From NCBI GenBank assembly GCA_036504535.1, contig DASXUY010000026.1:62001-126000 (forward strand): a DNA stretch of 64,000 bases, given 5' to 3'. How positions within the stretch are numbered: the stretch's first letter is position 1; each line of letters starts with the position of its first letter. Origin of the DNA: JARLGU01 sp036504535. Its GTDB lineage: Bacteria; Armatimonadota; Armatimonadia; Armatimonadales; Capsulimonadaceae. Made by a program: the position numbers and the translations under genes. Below the pieces are notes generated by a model. It saw nothing but the letters and a program-made list of their open reading frames with translations, was not told the DNA's origin and ran no database searches. This document shows positions 33,205-42,077 of the stretch, piece after piece.

Positions 33205-34278
33205 ATGGCAAATGACGCAACGCAGCAGACGGCGCCAAATGGGGACTCATCGCCATCCGGAATAGCCGGGGCAATCTCTTCAGGCACCAACGACTCATTC
33301 TCTGGCGAGTATGCCATCGAGATAACCAATCTCGTGAAGCGCTTCCGGAACATGATTACCCGCGAATGGGTAACCGCCGTAAACGATATCAGCCTCCAGG
33401 TCAAGCAAGGGGAGATCTTCGGATTTCTTGGACCGAATGGCGCTGGTAAGACGACCACCATCAAGGCGCTTCTCGGCCTTATCTTTCCCGACGGCGGTAC
33501 GGTGAAAGTCCTCGGGCGAGCACCGGGCGACAATGAAGTCAAGCACCAGATCTCGTATCTACCGGAATCGCCCTACTTCTACGAGCACATGTCAGCGAAG
33601 GAAGTCATTTCATTCTACGCATCGCTTTTCGGTATGCAGGGTGATGAGCGCTCAAAGCGTGTTGACTACCTGATCGACCTCGTCGGACTTCGCAGCGCTG
33701 GCAACAAGCCGCTCCGCGCATTCTCCAAGGGTATGCTTCAGCGTGTTGGTATCGCCCAGAGCCTCGTAAACGATCCCAAGATCCTCTTCTTCGACGAGCC
33801 AACATCGGGCCTCGACCCGATCGCGCACCGCGATATCCGCGACCTCATCCTTCACCTCAAGAACGAGGGCCGAACGCTGTTCCTCTCGTCGCATCAGCTC
33901 TCCGACGTCGAAGAAGTCTGCGACCGCGTCTCCATTCTGTATCGTGGCAAAATCCGCCGCATGGGACCAGTCAACGAGCTCGTCGCCGGTGGCAAGGTAG
34001 AGATCCTCGCCGATAACCTGGTTCTCGACGATGCCTTACTCGCGACATTCAAGCAGCAGGTTGAGGGGATCGAGCAGATCGGCTCGCGCTACCACATCAC
34101 TGGTCGCGACGACAACGCCAGCAAGCAGGCGATCCTCGACCTTATCCGCAAGGGCAAAGGCGACATCGTCAGCGTCACCCCGACAAAGCGCACCCTCGAA
34201 GACATCTTTATCGAGACGGTCCGCGGCGGCGAGGTGGAAGCAGGAGAAGCACTGCAGCTCGAGCAACCGGTCGCCTAA
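33205..34278 (+). CDS. ABC-2-type transporter ATPase
   Basis: 357 aa. A polar 35-residue N-terminal extension, then Walker A GPNGAGKTTT (76-85), signature FSKGMLQRVGIAQSL, Walker B ILFFDEPTSGLDP and switch His in LSSHQLSDVEEV. This is the NatA/CcmA-type export class. The C-terminal 80 residues are the usual regulatory extension. With the permease and the TPR-like protein downstream it forms one operon (34387, 35186). Substrate unknown. AAGGA lies upstream of ATG 33205. Confidence 0.92.
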   Translation: MANDATQQTAPNGDSSPSGIAGAISSGTNDSFSGEYAIEITNLVKRFRNMITREWVTAVNDISLQVKQGEIFGFLGPNGAGKTTTIKALLGLIFPDGGTVKVLGRAPGDNEVKHQISYLPESPYFYEHMSAKEVISFYASLFGMQGDERSKRVDYLIDLVGLRSAGNKPLRAFSKGMLQRVGIAQSLVNDPKILFFDEPTSGLDPIAHRDIRDLILHLKNEGRTLFLSSHQLSDVEEVCDRVSILYRGKIRRMGPVNELVAGGKVEILADNLVLDDALLATFKQQVEGIEQIGSRYHITGRDDNASKQAILDLIRKGKGDIVSVTPTKRTLEDIFIETVRGGEVEAGEALQLEQPVA

Positions 34279-34386
34279 TCACACAATCTTGTCTTATACC
34301 ATGACGCGCCCACGTTGGCGCATCGCCAACCGTCAGACGGTCTCGAAGCTGGGACTTGACGGTATGGCTGGGAGGTCTCGCATTCC

Positions 34387-35184
34387 ATGTCAACCATATT
34401 GACGCTCGCATCAGGCACATTTGGCGAAGCCATGCGGCGCAAAATCCTGAATGTCTTTCTCTTCGTCGCCATCGCGATGATCGTTCTGTTCTTCGCGTTC
34501 GCCTCGTTCACACCATCGTCCGACCTGACGATTACCATGGCTACCGGCCTTGGCATCATCAGTATCGCGGGCGTGTTTATCAGCGTGATTCTCGGTATCA
34601 ACCTGATCCCGAACGAGATCGATAAGCGCACCATTTACACGATCCTCTCGAAGCCAGTGAAGCGCCACGAGTTCCTGATCGGCAAGTTCCTCGGTGGTCT
34701 CGCTACGGTATTCGTCAACATCGTGCTCATGGGCGCGCTGTTCATGATCGGCGTCATCGTATTCAAGGACCCGACCCACAGTCTCAAGCATTTTGACATC
34801 CTGCAGGGGATCGTCATGATCTTCTTCCAGATGATGCTGCTCAACGCTCTGGCCGTGATGTTCTCGGTGTTCACGTCGCCGTTCGTCAACTTCTTCCTAT
34901 CGTTCGCGGTCTACATAATGGGCTCCATGTCGTCGGTCACTGAAGCGCTCGGCGAAGACAGCTCGAACGGCAAGCGATCGATTGTGATCCAGTGGATCTT
35001 CAAGGGTATTCACTTCCTGGTTCCGAACTTCGCGAACTTCAACGTGCAGAACCCGATCATCCACCCCGAGGTCATTATTCGGGACATGACCAAGTACATG
35101 GCTACAAACATCCTGTATGCGGTGATCTATTCGACCATTATGCTGCTGATCGCGATCTTGATATTTGATCGCCGAGAGGTTTAA
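34387..35184 (+). CDS. ABC-2-type transporter permease
   Basis: 265 aa with six predicted membrane segments (VFLFVAIAMIVLFFAFASF, IISIAGVFISVILGINLIP, FVNIVLMGALFMIGVIVF, MIFFQMMLLNALAVMFSVF, FVNFFLSFAVYIMGSMS, LYAVIYSTIMLLIAILIF) and the permease sequence ISKPVKRHEFLIGKFLG-type block. It forms the channel with the ATPase encoded 108 bases upstream. Its stop and the next start are adjacent. Confidence 0.88.
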   Translation: MSTILTLASGTFGEAMRRKILNVFLFVAIAMIVLFFAFASFTPSSDLTITMATGLGIISIAGVFISVILGINLIPNEIDKRTIYTILSKPVKRHEFLIGKFLGGLATVFVNIVLMGALFMIGVIVFKDPTHSLKHFDILQGIVMIFFQMMLLNALAVMFSVFTSPFVNFFLSFAVYIMGSMSSVTEALGEDSSNGKRSIVIQWIFKGIHFLVPNFANFNVQNPIIHPEVIIRDMTKYMATNILYAVIYSTIMLLIAILIFDRREV

Positions 35185-35185
35185 G

Positions 35186-36607
35186 ATGAAGCAATCTACA
35201 CGATCATTGGTAATCGCCATCGTGGTGCTTCTCTTCGTGCCGGTTGTCTTACTCCAGTCTTGGATCGACCCTCGGCGCAAGCAGTTTGAGCCCGTGCAAG
35301 ACAAGATGAGCGCAATCGGACGAGCACTTCCGATTGAGTTCACCCTTGGCGCTGCCACAGGCTTCCGAGAAGCAGTTGCCGGCCTCCTGTGGGTCCGCAC
35401 CGACAAGTTCTTCCACGAAGGCAACTACGACGCCATCCTTCCGATGGTTCGTATCATCACCTGGCTCGACCCGCACAACGTCGACGTCTACCAGACCGGC
35501 GCGTGGCATCTCGACTACAACTTCACCGATCAGGCGCAGCGGTCCGACCGACGATACCTGCCGGTGTCCATCTCGCTGCTCGAAGAGGGCATCAAGAATA
35601 ACCCGACCACAACCAAGCTCTACGCGGACCTGGCGTTTACGCACTACTTCCGCAAGATGTGCAACTACCCCGAGTCGGTGCGCTGGTACACCAAGGCGCA
35701 GGCGCTCAAAGAGATCGACCCGAAGGCGCCGATTTCCGTCGATCCCGACACCGGCCTGTCCAACCACTACGTGATCAGCAAGGAAACCGGCAAGCCGCGC
35801 CCACTGGCGGACCCGACCATCGTTGGCCACGGCCTGGCACACTCGCTGGCAGCGTCAGGCGACGTTGACGGCGCTATCAAGCAATGGGAGCACTGTATCG
35901 TAGAGCACAAGCGGCTGATGGTCGAGTCTCCGTCGACCAAGTCGCAGGACGAATCTGGTCTTCATGTTGCAACGAAGAACCTGCACGAAGCAGTCATGCG
36001 GAAGCAGTTCCGCGTAGCAGACACGAAGCCCCCGGTGGACTTCAAGTTCAAGGGACGACTCGTGCGAACGGCGCCGATGCAGTTCAAGGTGGAAGGCAGC
36101 GCGAACGTGATTGGCGCTACCGAGTTCATCCTTGAGGGCCACAAGGTGAAGTGGGGGCCGATCGACGGCGCCCGCGTCAGCTACCGCCTCGAGGACGCGG
36201 ACTTCAAGCAGCCCACACATGTGCCGTTCGAACTAAATGTCGCGCTTGACCATAAAGTGACGATCATGCAAGACTCGGCATCCATCACCAAAGGCAAGTT
36301 CTCCCGCGCAGTGAGCATGGCCGACGACCACGTCGGTAAGAACGCCATGTACTCGTTTACCGCTAAGAAGTATAAGTTCACGTTCTGGATTGACCCATGC
36401 GACCCGTCGTCCGCACCGCCCAACCTCCAGGACCGAACTGGCTGGATCGGCGAGGGCATGACGGACTCGAAATACATGGACTTGTCGGGGATTGTCCCCG
36501 GTTCGCTCCAGGGTCCGGAAGATAAACGGAAAGTTAGATTGATCAAGAAGATCATTTATCTGACCAGAGATGATATAATGGGTACCGGTGAAAAGACTTT
36601 CGAGTAG
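35186..36607 (+). CDS. membrane-anchored TPR-like protein of the ABC exporter operon
   Basis: 473 aa. There is one N-terminal membrane helix (residues 8-26). A helical, TPR-like region covers 60-280 (FHEGNYDAILPMVRIITWLDPHNVDVYQTGAWHLDYN, ISLLEEGIKNNPTTTKLYADLAFTHYFRK). The remainder is a beta-rich domain of unknown type. The start is ATG 35186, right at the permease stop with GAGAGG upstream. It probably works in the periplasmic or envelope side of the ABC export system. I recognise no family name. Confidence 0.75.
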   Translation: MKQSTRSLVIAIVVLLFVPVVLLQSWIDPRRKQFEPVQDKMSAIGRALPIEFTLGAATGFREAVAGLLWVRTDKFFHEGNYDAILPMVRIITWLDPHNVDVYQTGAWHLDYNFTDQAQRSDRRYLPVSISLLEEGIKNNPTTTKLYADLAFTHYFRKMCNYPESVRWYTKAQALKEIDPKAPISVDPDTGLSNHYVISKETGKPRPLADPTIVGHGLAHSLAASGDVDGAIKQWEHCIVEHKRLMVESPSTKSQDESGLHVATKNLHEAVMRKQFRVADTKPPVDFKFKGRLVRTAPMQFKVEGSANVIGATEFILEGHKVKWGPIDGARVSYRLEDADFKQPTHVPFELNVALDHKVTIMQDSASITKGKFSRAVSMADDHVGKNAMYSFTAKKYKFTFWIDPCDPSSAPPNLQDRTGWIGEGMTDSKYMDLSGIVPGSLQGPEDKRKVRLIKKIIYLTRDDIMGTGEKTFE

Positions 36608-36633
36608 TCTTTCGCGCATTGCCCAACGATTGC

Positions 36634-36662
36634 GATGAGCCAGCCCCAAAAGCTGGCTCATC
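36634..36662 (+). terminator. hairpin after the ABC exporter operon
   Basis: GATGAGCCAGC (36634-36644) pairs perfectly with GCTGGCTCATC (36652-36662) around CCCAAAA. There is no T run. It begins 27 bases after the last stop codon and separates the operon from the SRP RNA. Confidence 0.6.
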
Positions 36663-36685
36663 CACAAACAACCAAATATTGTGCT

Positions 36686-36812
36686 CAACGTCTCTTCCTT
36701 CGGCCCAGGCCGGCGCAACGGCCGGCTTCCGAACCACGTCAGGACAGGAATGTAGCAGCGTTAAGGTCGCTCTGCCGTGTGCACCGACCCTGGGTCGAAG
36801 AAAGAGACGCGC
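36686..36812 (+). ncRNA. ffs: signal recognition particle RNA (4.5S-type)
   Basis: A long imperfect stem joins CGTCTCTTCCTTCGG (36689-) with its complement TCGAAGAAAGAGACG (to 36809). At the tip is the SRP domain IV signature: CAGG-ACA-GGAA-TGT-AGCAGC, a GGAA tetraloop and the asymmetric AGCAGC side, recognised by Ffh. The length of about 120 nt is slightly longer than in E. coli. It is followed by a strong terminator. The RNA works in co-translational membrane targeting. Confidence 0.92.
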
Positions 36813-36825
36813 ACGAAAATCAACG

Positions 36826-36857
36826 AGCCTCCCGCCATATTCGGCGGGAGGCTTTTT
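36826..36857 (+). terminator. rho-independent terminator of the SRP RNA
   Basis: AGCCTCCCGCC (36826-36836) pairs with GGCGGGAGGCT (36843-36853) around ATATTC, followed by TTTT. Confidence 0.93.
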
Positions 36858-36928
36858 GCTGGTTCGATTACTTTGCGCCAAATGGTACGATATCCTATCT
36901 TATGCGCAGCTAAGCAACACTGGAACCT

Positions 36929-37654
36929 ATGACAAACGCAAAACTACTCGTCACATTCACGCGATTACTGCGCCGCTCATGGCTCGAAGGGGCGGACGCT
37001 GCGTCGATCAAGCTGCACCTTAGCCTCTACAGGCAGTGGGCGGACAGCGTCGCGCGGCAAGCCAGCCCGCTGACCGAGGAGGTCCCCTGGTTCACGTACA
37101 GCGCGATTGATTTCCTGCAGCGTACCTTGATGCCCGGAATGATGGTGTTCGAATACGGCTCTGGCGGTTCGACCATGTTTTGGGCGAAAGCTGGCGCGTC
37201 GGTGGTCTCAATCGAGCACGACGAGGAGTGGTCGAAAGCGGTTGTCGCGGCGGCGGCGACACGTGGCTTCGACAAGGTGGACCTCAAGCTGATCCTGCCA
37301 GTCGACGTCGGCGCTTCCCCAGGCGACCCGGCGGATCCCGCCCGATATTCGTCGTCGCGGGACGAGTACAAAACGTTCAGCTTCGAGGCATATGCCAAAG
37401 CCATCGACGCGTATCCCGACAATTCGTTTGATATCGTCCTCGTCGACGGCCGTGCGCGCCCCAGCTGCTTCGTACATGCGCAGAGCAAAGTGAAACCCGG
37501 CGGATGGTTGATCCTCGACGATGCGCAACGTGAGTCCTACCAACGCGTCCAGCGCGAAATCGACTCGACATGGGCTCGCAAAGCGTTCCCCGGACTTGCA
37601 CCAAGCAAGGACCAGTGGGGAACGACAGCGATGTGGCAGAAGGCAGCGGGCTAG
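36929..37654 (+). CDS. class I SAM-dependent methyltransferase-like protein
   Basis: 241 aa with a Rossmann-like motif I (VFEYGSGGSTMFWAKAGASVVSIEHDEEW), a post-motif acid, and FDIVLVDGRARPSCF then KPGGWLILDDAQRESYQ. The motif pattern suits FkbM-like or small-molecule methyltransferases. Substrate unknown. ATG 36929 has no clear Shine-Dalgarno sequence. Single gene. Confidence 0.75.
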   Translation: MTNAKLLVTFTRLLRRSWLEGADAASIKLHLSLYRQWADSVARQASPLTEEVPWFTYSAIDFLQRTLMPGMMVFEYGSGGSTMFWAKAGASVVSIEHDEEWSKAVVAAAATRGFDKVDLKLILPVDVGASPGDPADPARYSSSRDEYKTFSFEAYAKAIDAYPDNSFDIVLVDGRARPSCFVHAQSKVKPGGWLILDDAQRESYQRVQREIDSTWARKAFPGLAPSKDQWGTTAMWQKAAG

Positions 37655-38209
37655 GCGCCTTCTCCTTCCCAATCGGAGGGGACGGGGTGCGATTTACGGT
37701 TTGGGCGTCCGATCATTTTTGCCACAAGTCCGAACGGACCAAGCCTGGGGACTGGCCCGCAGGAGGTGGCACCACTTGTTCGCGGTGTAGAAGCCTTTAA
37801 ACCGCTCGCAACCAACTCCAACCCATCATCCCAATCGCGGCGTCTCGCCAATGTTTGGGGCCGCCTCCGAGGAGACGGTCCCCGAAAAGAATCGCCAACC
37901 CTCGCCACGAAGCGGCCTGTCACCGTGAGGTGTTGCGGTCGGCATGCCACGATACCCAATACAACGTTGAAGTATGCGGTGCCGCCGTTGCCTCAAATTT
38001 GGTACAAGCCCAAGGGATCGGCGAAGGCCGACGATCTGCCTCTCCAAGCCGCGCCTTCTGTCGCCAGGCTCTACATTGGTCTACTAATCCGTACTAATGA
38101 CGATGAGGGAGACCCAGTCCACAGCCTGACACCGTCCTATGGGTCGTAGACCCAATCTTCAATTAATAGCCACGTACTTGAGTGCGTGGTGGCTTCTTGA
38201 ACGCTACCG
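37655..38209. other. gene-free region, possible dispersed repeat or relic
   Basis: 555 bp between the methyltransferase and mannosidase stops, with no supported gene. Both strands are open over stretches (for example 37766-38149 and 37651-37959), but the translations are rich in Arg, Pro and Gly, with no domain, and have no start sites. A hairpin (AGCCAC/GTGGCT, near 38168-38195) may end the convergent transcripts. I suspect a decayed gene or a repeat found elsewhere in the genome. Confidence 0.4.
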
Positions 38210-40753
38210 CTACCCCACCCGTTCCAGCATATCGGTCGCGGTCATCACACCCTCGCGAGTAATTCGGTACGTCTGCACTGAGTTTGCCCCGATATACGCA
38301 CGGTGTTCGTTACCGTCGAATGTGACCGTGAACTCTGTCCCCTGCCCGGCAGTCTCCCAGAAGCGTACCACGAGATCGTCCCCGGTTTCCGCCTGTTTCA
38401 TAGCCGTGAGGAGCACATTGGGGGCGTCGACGCGCAGGAACGATTGCGGCACAATGGGCTTCGCGGTGGCGTTGGTTGGGAAGTAAACGAACGGCGTGAG
38501 CGGCGTCTGGTATTCCCAAGCGGTACGCGCGACAGTAGCACGCTCGGCGGCGAGGTCACCGAACACCAACGTGAAGCGAGTCTGCCGGAGCCCCTGGTCG
38601 TGTCGGGGGATGTAGCGGTCGTGCATTCGGTCGAAGTCGGCTGTCGCATCGTCCATGCACGCGTACGCGGGGCTGCGGAGAACGTTCAGCCTCAGGTCGC
38701 TCCCCAACCGGCTGAATGCGCTAGTGCCGTACGGAACAACGCCAAGACCGCTCGCGCTACCATCGTGTAGCCAGACAAAGTGCTGCATGTCGTGCTCATT
38801 GCCTGTTGCCGCCGAATCGGTCTGGTCGTCGATACTATAGCAGGCTTCGCTTTCGATGCGCTCAAGCGACGCGCCGTGATGCAATTCAAGCTTTAGAGCC
38901 TGGTCATGCTTGTTCCAGAAAATGGTCTGCGATATGTCGATTACGGGGCGGATTTTGCCGATGGCGTACCGCTGAACAATGTAGGATCCGTCGTGTACGA
39001 AGATCGCCTCGACCACCGTACGTATCGCGCCATCCTCGATAATCGTCACCGGGGAACTGCCTTCGGCAAAGCGAGGGTTGGTATGCGCGGAGCCCTTAAT
39101 CGCCGCAGCTTCGGCGGGTGTCGCAAGCGCAAATGCCGCGACCGGCTCACGCCATTCTGGGTATGTCTCCCAGCTGTGCGATGTGTCAGCGAAGACCAGA
39201 GGCGCGCAAGAAGCGGCGGACAGCACAGTCACCCCTTTCACCTTGACACTTTCGATGAGGCCCGTGCGGACGTTGAAGGCAACCTCGTGCCCTGCGCCGG
39301 AGACGGTTAGAAGGTCCCCTGCGGGCAACGATGGCGTCTTCCAGCGCACCACCTGCTCGCGGGGAAGAACTGTGTAATCGGTATCGTATCGGCGGTACGA
39401 CATGGCGGGAATCGTGGTAACGAAAACTGCGCGCTGGCGCCATTCACCCCAGTCCTTTTGCGTCAGGTTGTTCTCGCCCTTCTCGTATTGCACGGCGACC
39501 GGCTCGCCCGCAGACGTCAACGTTCGCACCACCTGGTCGGGACCGTATTGTCGATCAAGGCAGTATTCGATTTCTACCTCGCTGGTCACATCCCAGCTGT
39601 TCGGGTTGAACACGAAAATCGGCGTGCGATTTCGCTCCGCCAGTGGCTCGTTCTGCAGCAAGCCGATAATTGAGCGATTGTTCTGTCGGCGCAGGATGTG
39701 CTCGCAATGGCCCAGCTGCACGAGGCAGTCTCGCTCGGCGGTGGGGATGCCGGAGCCGGGCAGGATATCGTGAAACTCCGCGAAGAGGATATCCTTCCAC
39801 GCATCGCCTAGCTCTGCCGCCGGATACGGCCGCGCTCCCGTCCACCACGCTGCCGCAGCCAGCTTCTCGGCGATTACGATGGCGTTCTCCATCCGTCGGT
39901 GCGCCTGCTTGACCTGGAGCATCGACGTGTAGCAGCCTTCGTGAAGGTGCTTCAGGTCGCCTGTGAACACAGGCAGCGTCTCGCGCGGGTGAGCCCGCAA
40001 CATGCGCGCGAAGAACGCCTCAGGCGTGGACTCCACAAACTCGACATCGGGGAAGTCCGCCCGCATAGTCGGCATGAGCGAGTACTCGTCGCGGCTCGGT
40101 CCGCCTCCATGGTTGCCGATACCCCACAGGAACATGAAATCGCCTTCAGCACGGTAGTAAGCGGGCCAGTCGCCGTCCTTCATGTTCTTGCGCAATTCAC
40201 CCTGCGTGATGTAGTGATCATCGCTGCGCCGAGCGATCACTTCCGCGCCTGAGCTGTGTTGCCAAAGGAATCCGCCGACGGTCAGATCTTTCTGCGTGCG
40301 GTTAGGGCGGCAGAACACATACGAATCGAACCCGCATCCAGCCAAAATCTGGACCATACCGCGCGGATGGCCGAACGAATCGAAGTTGTACGCCGTGGTC
40401 GGCTCCACCCCGAATTTGTCGCGGAAGTACCCCTTCCCGACGAGATACTGCCGGATCATCGACTCACCGGATGTGCCGATCGGGTCGGGCTGAAGATACG
40501 CCCCGCCTGCAATGTGCCAGCGCCCCTGCTTAACGAGTGCCTGAATTCGAGCAAAAAGCGCGGGATCGTGCTCTTCCACCCATTCATAGAGAACCGACTC
40601 GTTGTGGTTGAACACAAACTCAGGGTTGGTATCGCAGAAGTCGGCGGCGACGCGAAACGTCGAGATCGCCTCCACCATGCCGTCCTCCCATGGCCATAGC
40701 CATACGGGGTCGAGGTGAGCGTTGCAGACGAGGAAGCAGGTTTGCTTGGGCAT
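38210..40753 (-). CDS. GH38 family alpha-mannosidase
   Basis: 847 aa. It begins with the zinc-binding HLDPVW motif (H13, D15) and has nucleophile D125 in NFDSFGHP, then the HHHEHVD-like and GHGG-type blocks (WGIGNHGGGPSRDEYS). Helical linker and C-terminal beta-sandwich domains follow (FVVTTIPAMSYRRYDTD, SEACYSIDDQTD). It should release alpha-mannose from glycans or glycosides. No signal peptide. ATG 40753 is chosen because GGAG lies 9 bases before it; the upstream ATG (40771) has none. It lies near a sugar isomerase and a Gfo/Idh oxidoreductase, all on the minus strand, but the gaps suggest separate transcripts. Confidence 0.93.
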   Translation of the reverse strand: MPKQTCFLVCNAHLDPVWLWPWEDGMVEAISTFRVAADFCDTNPEFVFNHNESVLYEWVEEHDPALFARIQALVKQGRWHIAGGAYLQPDPIGTSGESMIRQYLVGKGYFRDKFGVEPTTAYNFDSFGHPRGMVQILAGCGFDSYVFCRPNRTQKDLTVGGFLWQHSSGAEVIARRSDDHYITQGELRKNMKDGDWPAYYRAEGDFMFLWGIGNHGGGPSRDEYSLMPTMRADFPDVEFVESTPEAFFARMLRAHPRETLPVFTGDLKHLHEGCYTSMLQVKQAHRRMENAIVIAEKLAAAAWWTGARPYPAAELGDAWKDILFAEFHDILPGSGIPTAERDCLVQLGHCEHILRRQNNRSIIGLLQNEPLAERNRTPIFVFNPNSWDVTSEVEIEYCLDRQYGPDQVVRTLTSAGEPVAVQYEKGENNLTQKDWGEWRQRAVFVTTIPAMSYRRYDTDYTVLPREQVVRWKTPSLPAGDLLTVSGAGHEVAFNVRTGLIESVKVKGVTVLSAASCAPLVFADTSHSWETYPEWREPVAAFALATPAEAAAIKGSAHTNPRFAEGSSPVTIIEDGAIRTVVEAIFVHDGSYIVQRYAIGKIRPVIDISQTIFWNKHDQALKLELHHGASLERIESEACYSIDDQTDSAATGNEHDMQHFVWLHDGSASGLGVVPYGTSAFSRLGSDLRLNVLRSPAYACMDDATADFDRMHDRYIPRHDQGLRQTRFTLVFGDLAAERATVARTAWEYQTPLTPFVYFPTNATAKPIVPQSFLRVDAPNVLLTAMKQAETGDDLVVRFWETAGQGTEFTVTFDGNEHRAYIGANSVQTYRITREGVMTATDMLERVG

Positions 40754-41017
40754 AATGCGGGTCTCCAGCATCGGAAGTGATCATCGGTCAATAGAACCCA
40801 CGGTTCGCAACCGATCACCCTGCTTCCTGCATGACAATACAGCTTTATTGTGGAGAGCGGTGAGGATAGGGGCAAGCGGTAAGCTCACCCCCACCCCGTG
40901 AAAGCTCCAAGAACACTAGCGGCGAAAATAAGCTTCACTCCGAGCAAACCCTGGCATCTGCGCCAAAGGAATGGACTAGCCGCCTGCGGCGTGGCAAGGA
41001 TTCAGCGCTACCCTGGA

Positions 41018-41830
41018 TCAAGCAGGCACGATGCTGAGCCTACTCTCAAGGCCTTTCATGAATGCGAGCTCTTGAGCGGGATCGCACGTATCCGCGCAGC
41101 CAATCCACTCTCCCGAAATGTAGCCGTCGTAGCTGTTGTCGAGCAGCAACCTGAAGTAGGATTCGATGTCCAGTTCGCCAGTGCCAAGAGCTACAATGGC
41201 AAAGGGTTGCGTGGAAGTACTACTGCTGTCGTGGACATGCGAGTGGCGGATCCACGGCTTAAGAATTCCGTAGGTGTCGGGAATCGGCACACCCGAAACC
41301 CGGGTCGGATGCATCACGTCCCAATTGACGGCGATACGCGCATGGTTGGCCCGGCGCATCACCTCCGCTACGTGAGACGGATCCGTCCACTCGTCATGAG
41401 TCTCGACGCATAACGTTACCTTTACCGATTCGAGGTCGTCGGCAACATCGCGTAGGTGCTCGGCCATTAGGTCGATGGCGCTCTCGCGGTCCATTTCTTG
41501 TGGAAGCGGGCCGCCAAAGACACGCAGCAGGGGACAATTCAGATCTGCGGCGAGCTCGATATATTTCCTCGCCGATTCCAAAAGGGCGCTCACGTTATCT
41601 GGACTGCAAAACGTAAGCCCCGTAGCAACGCAGCAGATTTCGATGCCAGCGTCTGACGCTTGGCGTGCCAGGAGCAAGCGCTCGCCCTTGGTCCGCTCCA
41701 ATTCGATACCGTGGGCGTGTTGGCATTCCACCCTCGGCTCTACTCCTCCATAACCGACCGTTCGTGCATAGCGCAGAGTCTCAACCCACGTCATCGAAGG
41801 CGTGGAAAATGACATAAATGAGTATTTCAT
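41018..41830 (-). CDS. sugar-phosphate isomerase/epimerase TIM barrel
   Basis: 270 aa. It shows the xylose-isomerase-like barrel: VGYGGVEPRVE, VKVTLCVETHDEWTDPSH (metal Glu), ARIAVNWDVMHPTRV (Asp), WIRHSHVHDSS (His) and YDGYISGEWIG (Glu). It is a different subgroup from 27012-27806. AAAGGA lies upstream of ATG 41830. It is likely to act with the Gfo/Idh gene at 42078 in oxidising or interconverting a sugar derived from mannoside. Confidence 0.88.
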   Translation of the reverse strand: MKYSFMSFSTPSMTWVETLRYARTVGYGGVEPRVECQHAHGIELERTKGERLLLARQASDAGIEICCVATGLTFCSPDNVSALLESARKYIELAADLNCPLLRVFGGPLPQEMDRESAIDLMAEHLRDVADDLESVKVTLCVETHDEWTDPSHVAEVMRRANHARIAVNWDVMHPTRVSGVPIPDTYGILKPWIRHSHVHDSSSTSTQPFAIVALGTGELDIESYFRLLLDNSYDGYISGEWIGCADTCDPAQELAFMKGLESRLSIVPA

Positions 41831-42077
41831 TGGATTATCCTTTGGTGATAGAAAATTCAGTGGTGTTATAGGTCCTTAGGGGACCTGAACGGCGGCATGT
41901 TGTCGTTTGTGTGTTGCCGGATGCGATTCCTGGGCGGCGCTAGCATCATCCGGCGTCCCGGATGGAAAGTCCTGAACTCAATAGCCTCAGAATTCATTCT
42001 GGGGAGATCATTGCCGCAGAACGGCACTTTGGTTCAGCATGAGTACATAGTCTTTATTGCGCCGGGGCTTAGCATGG

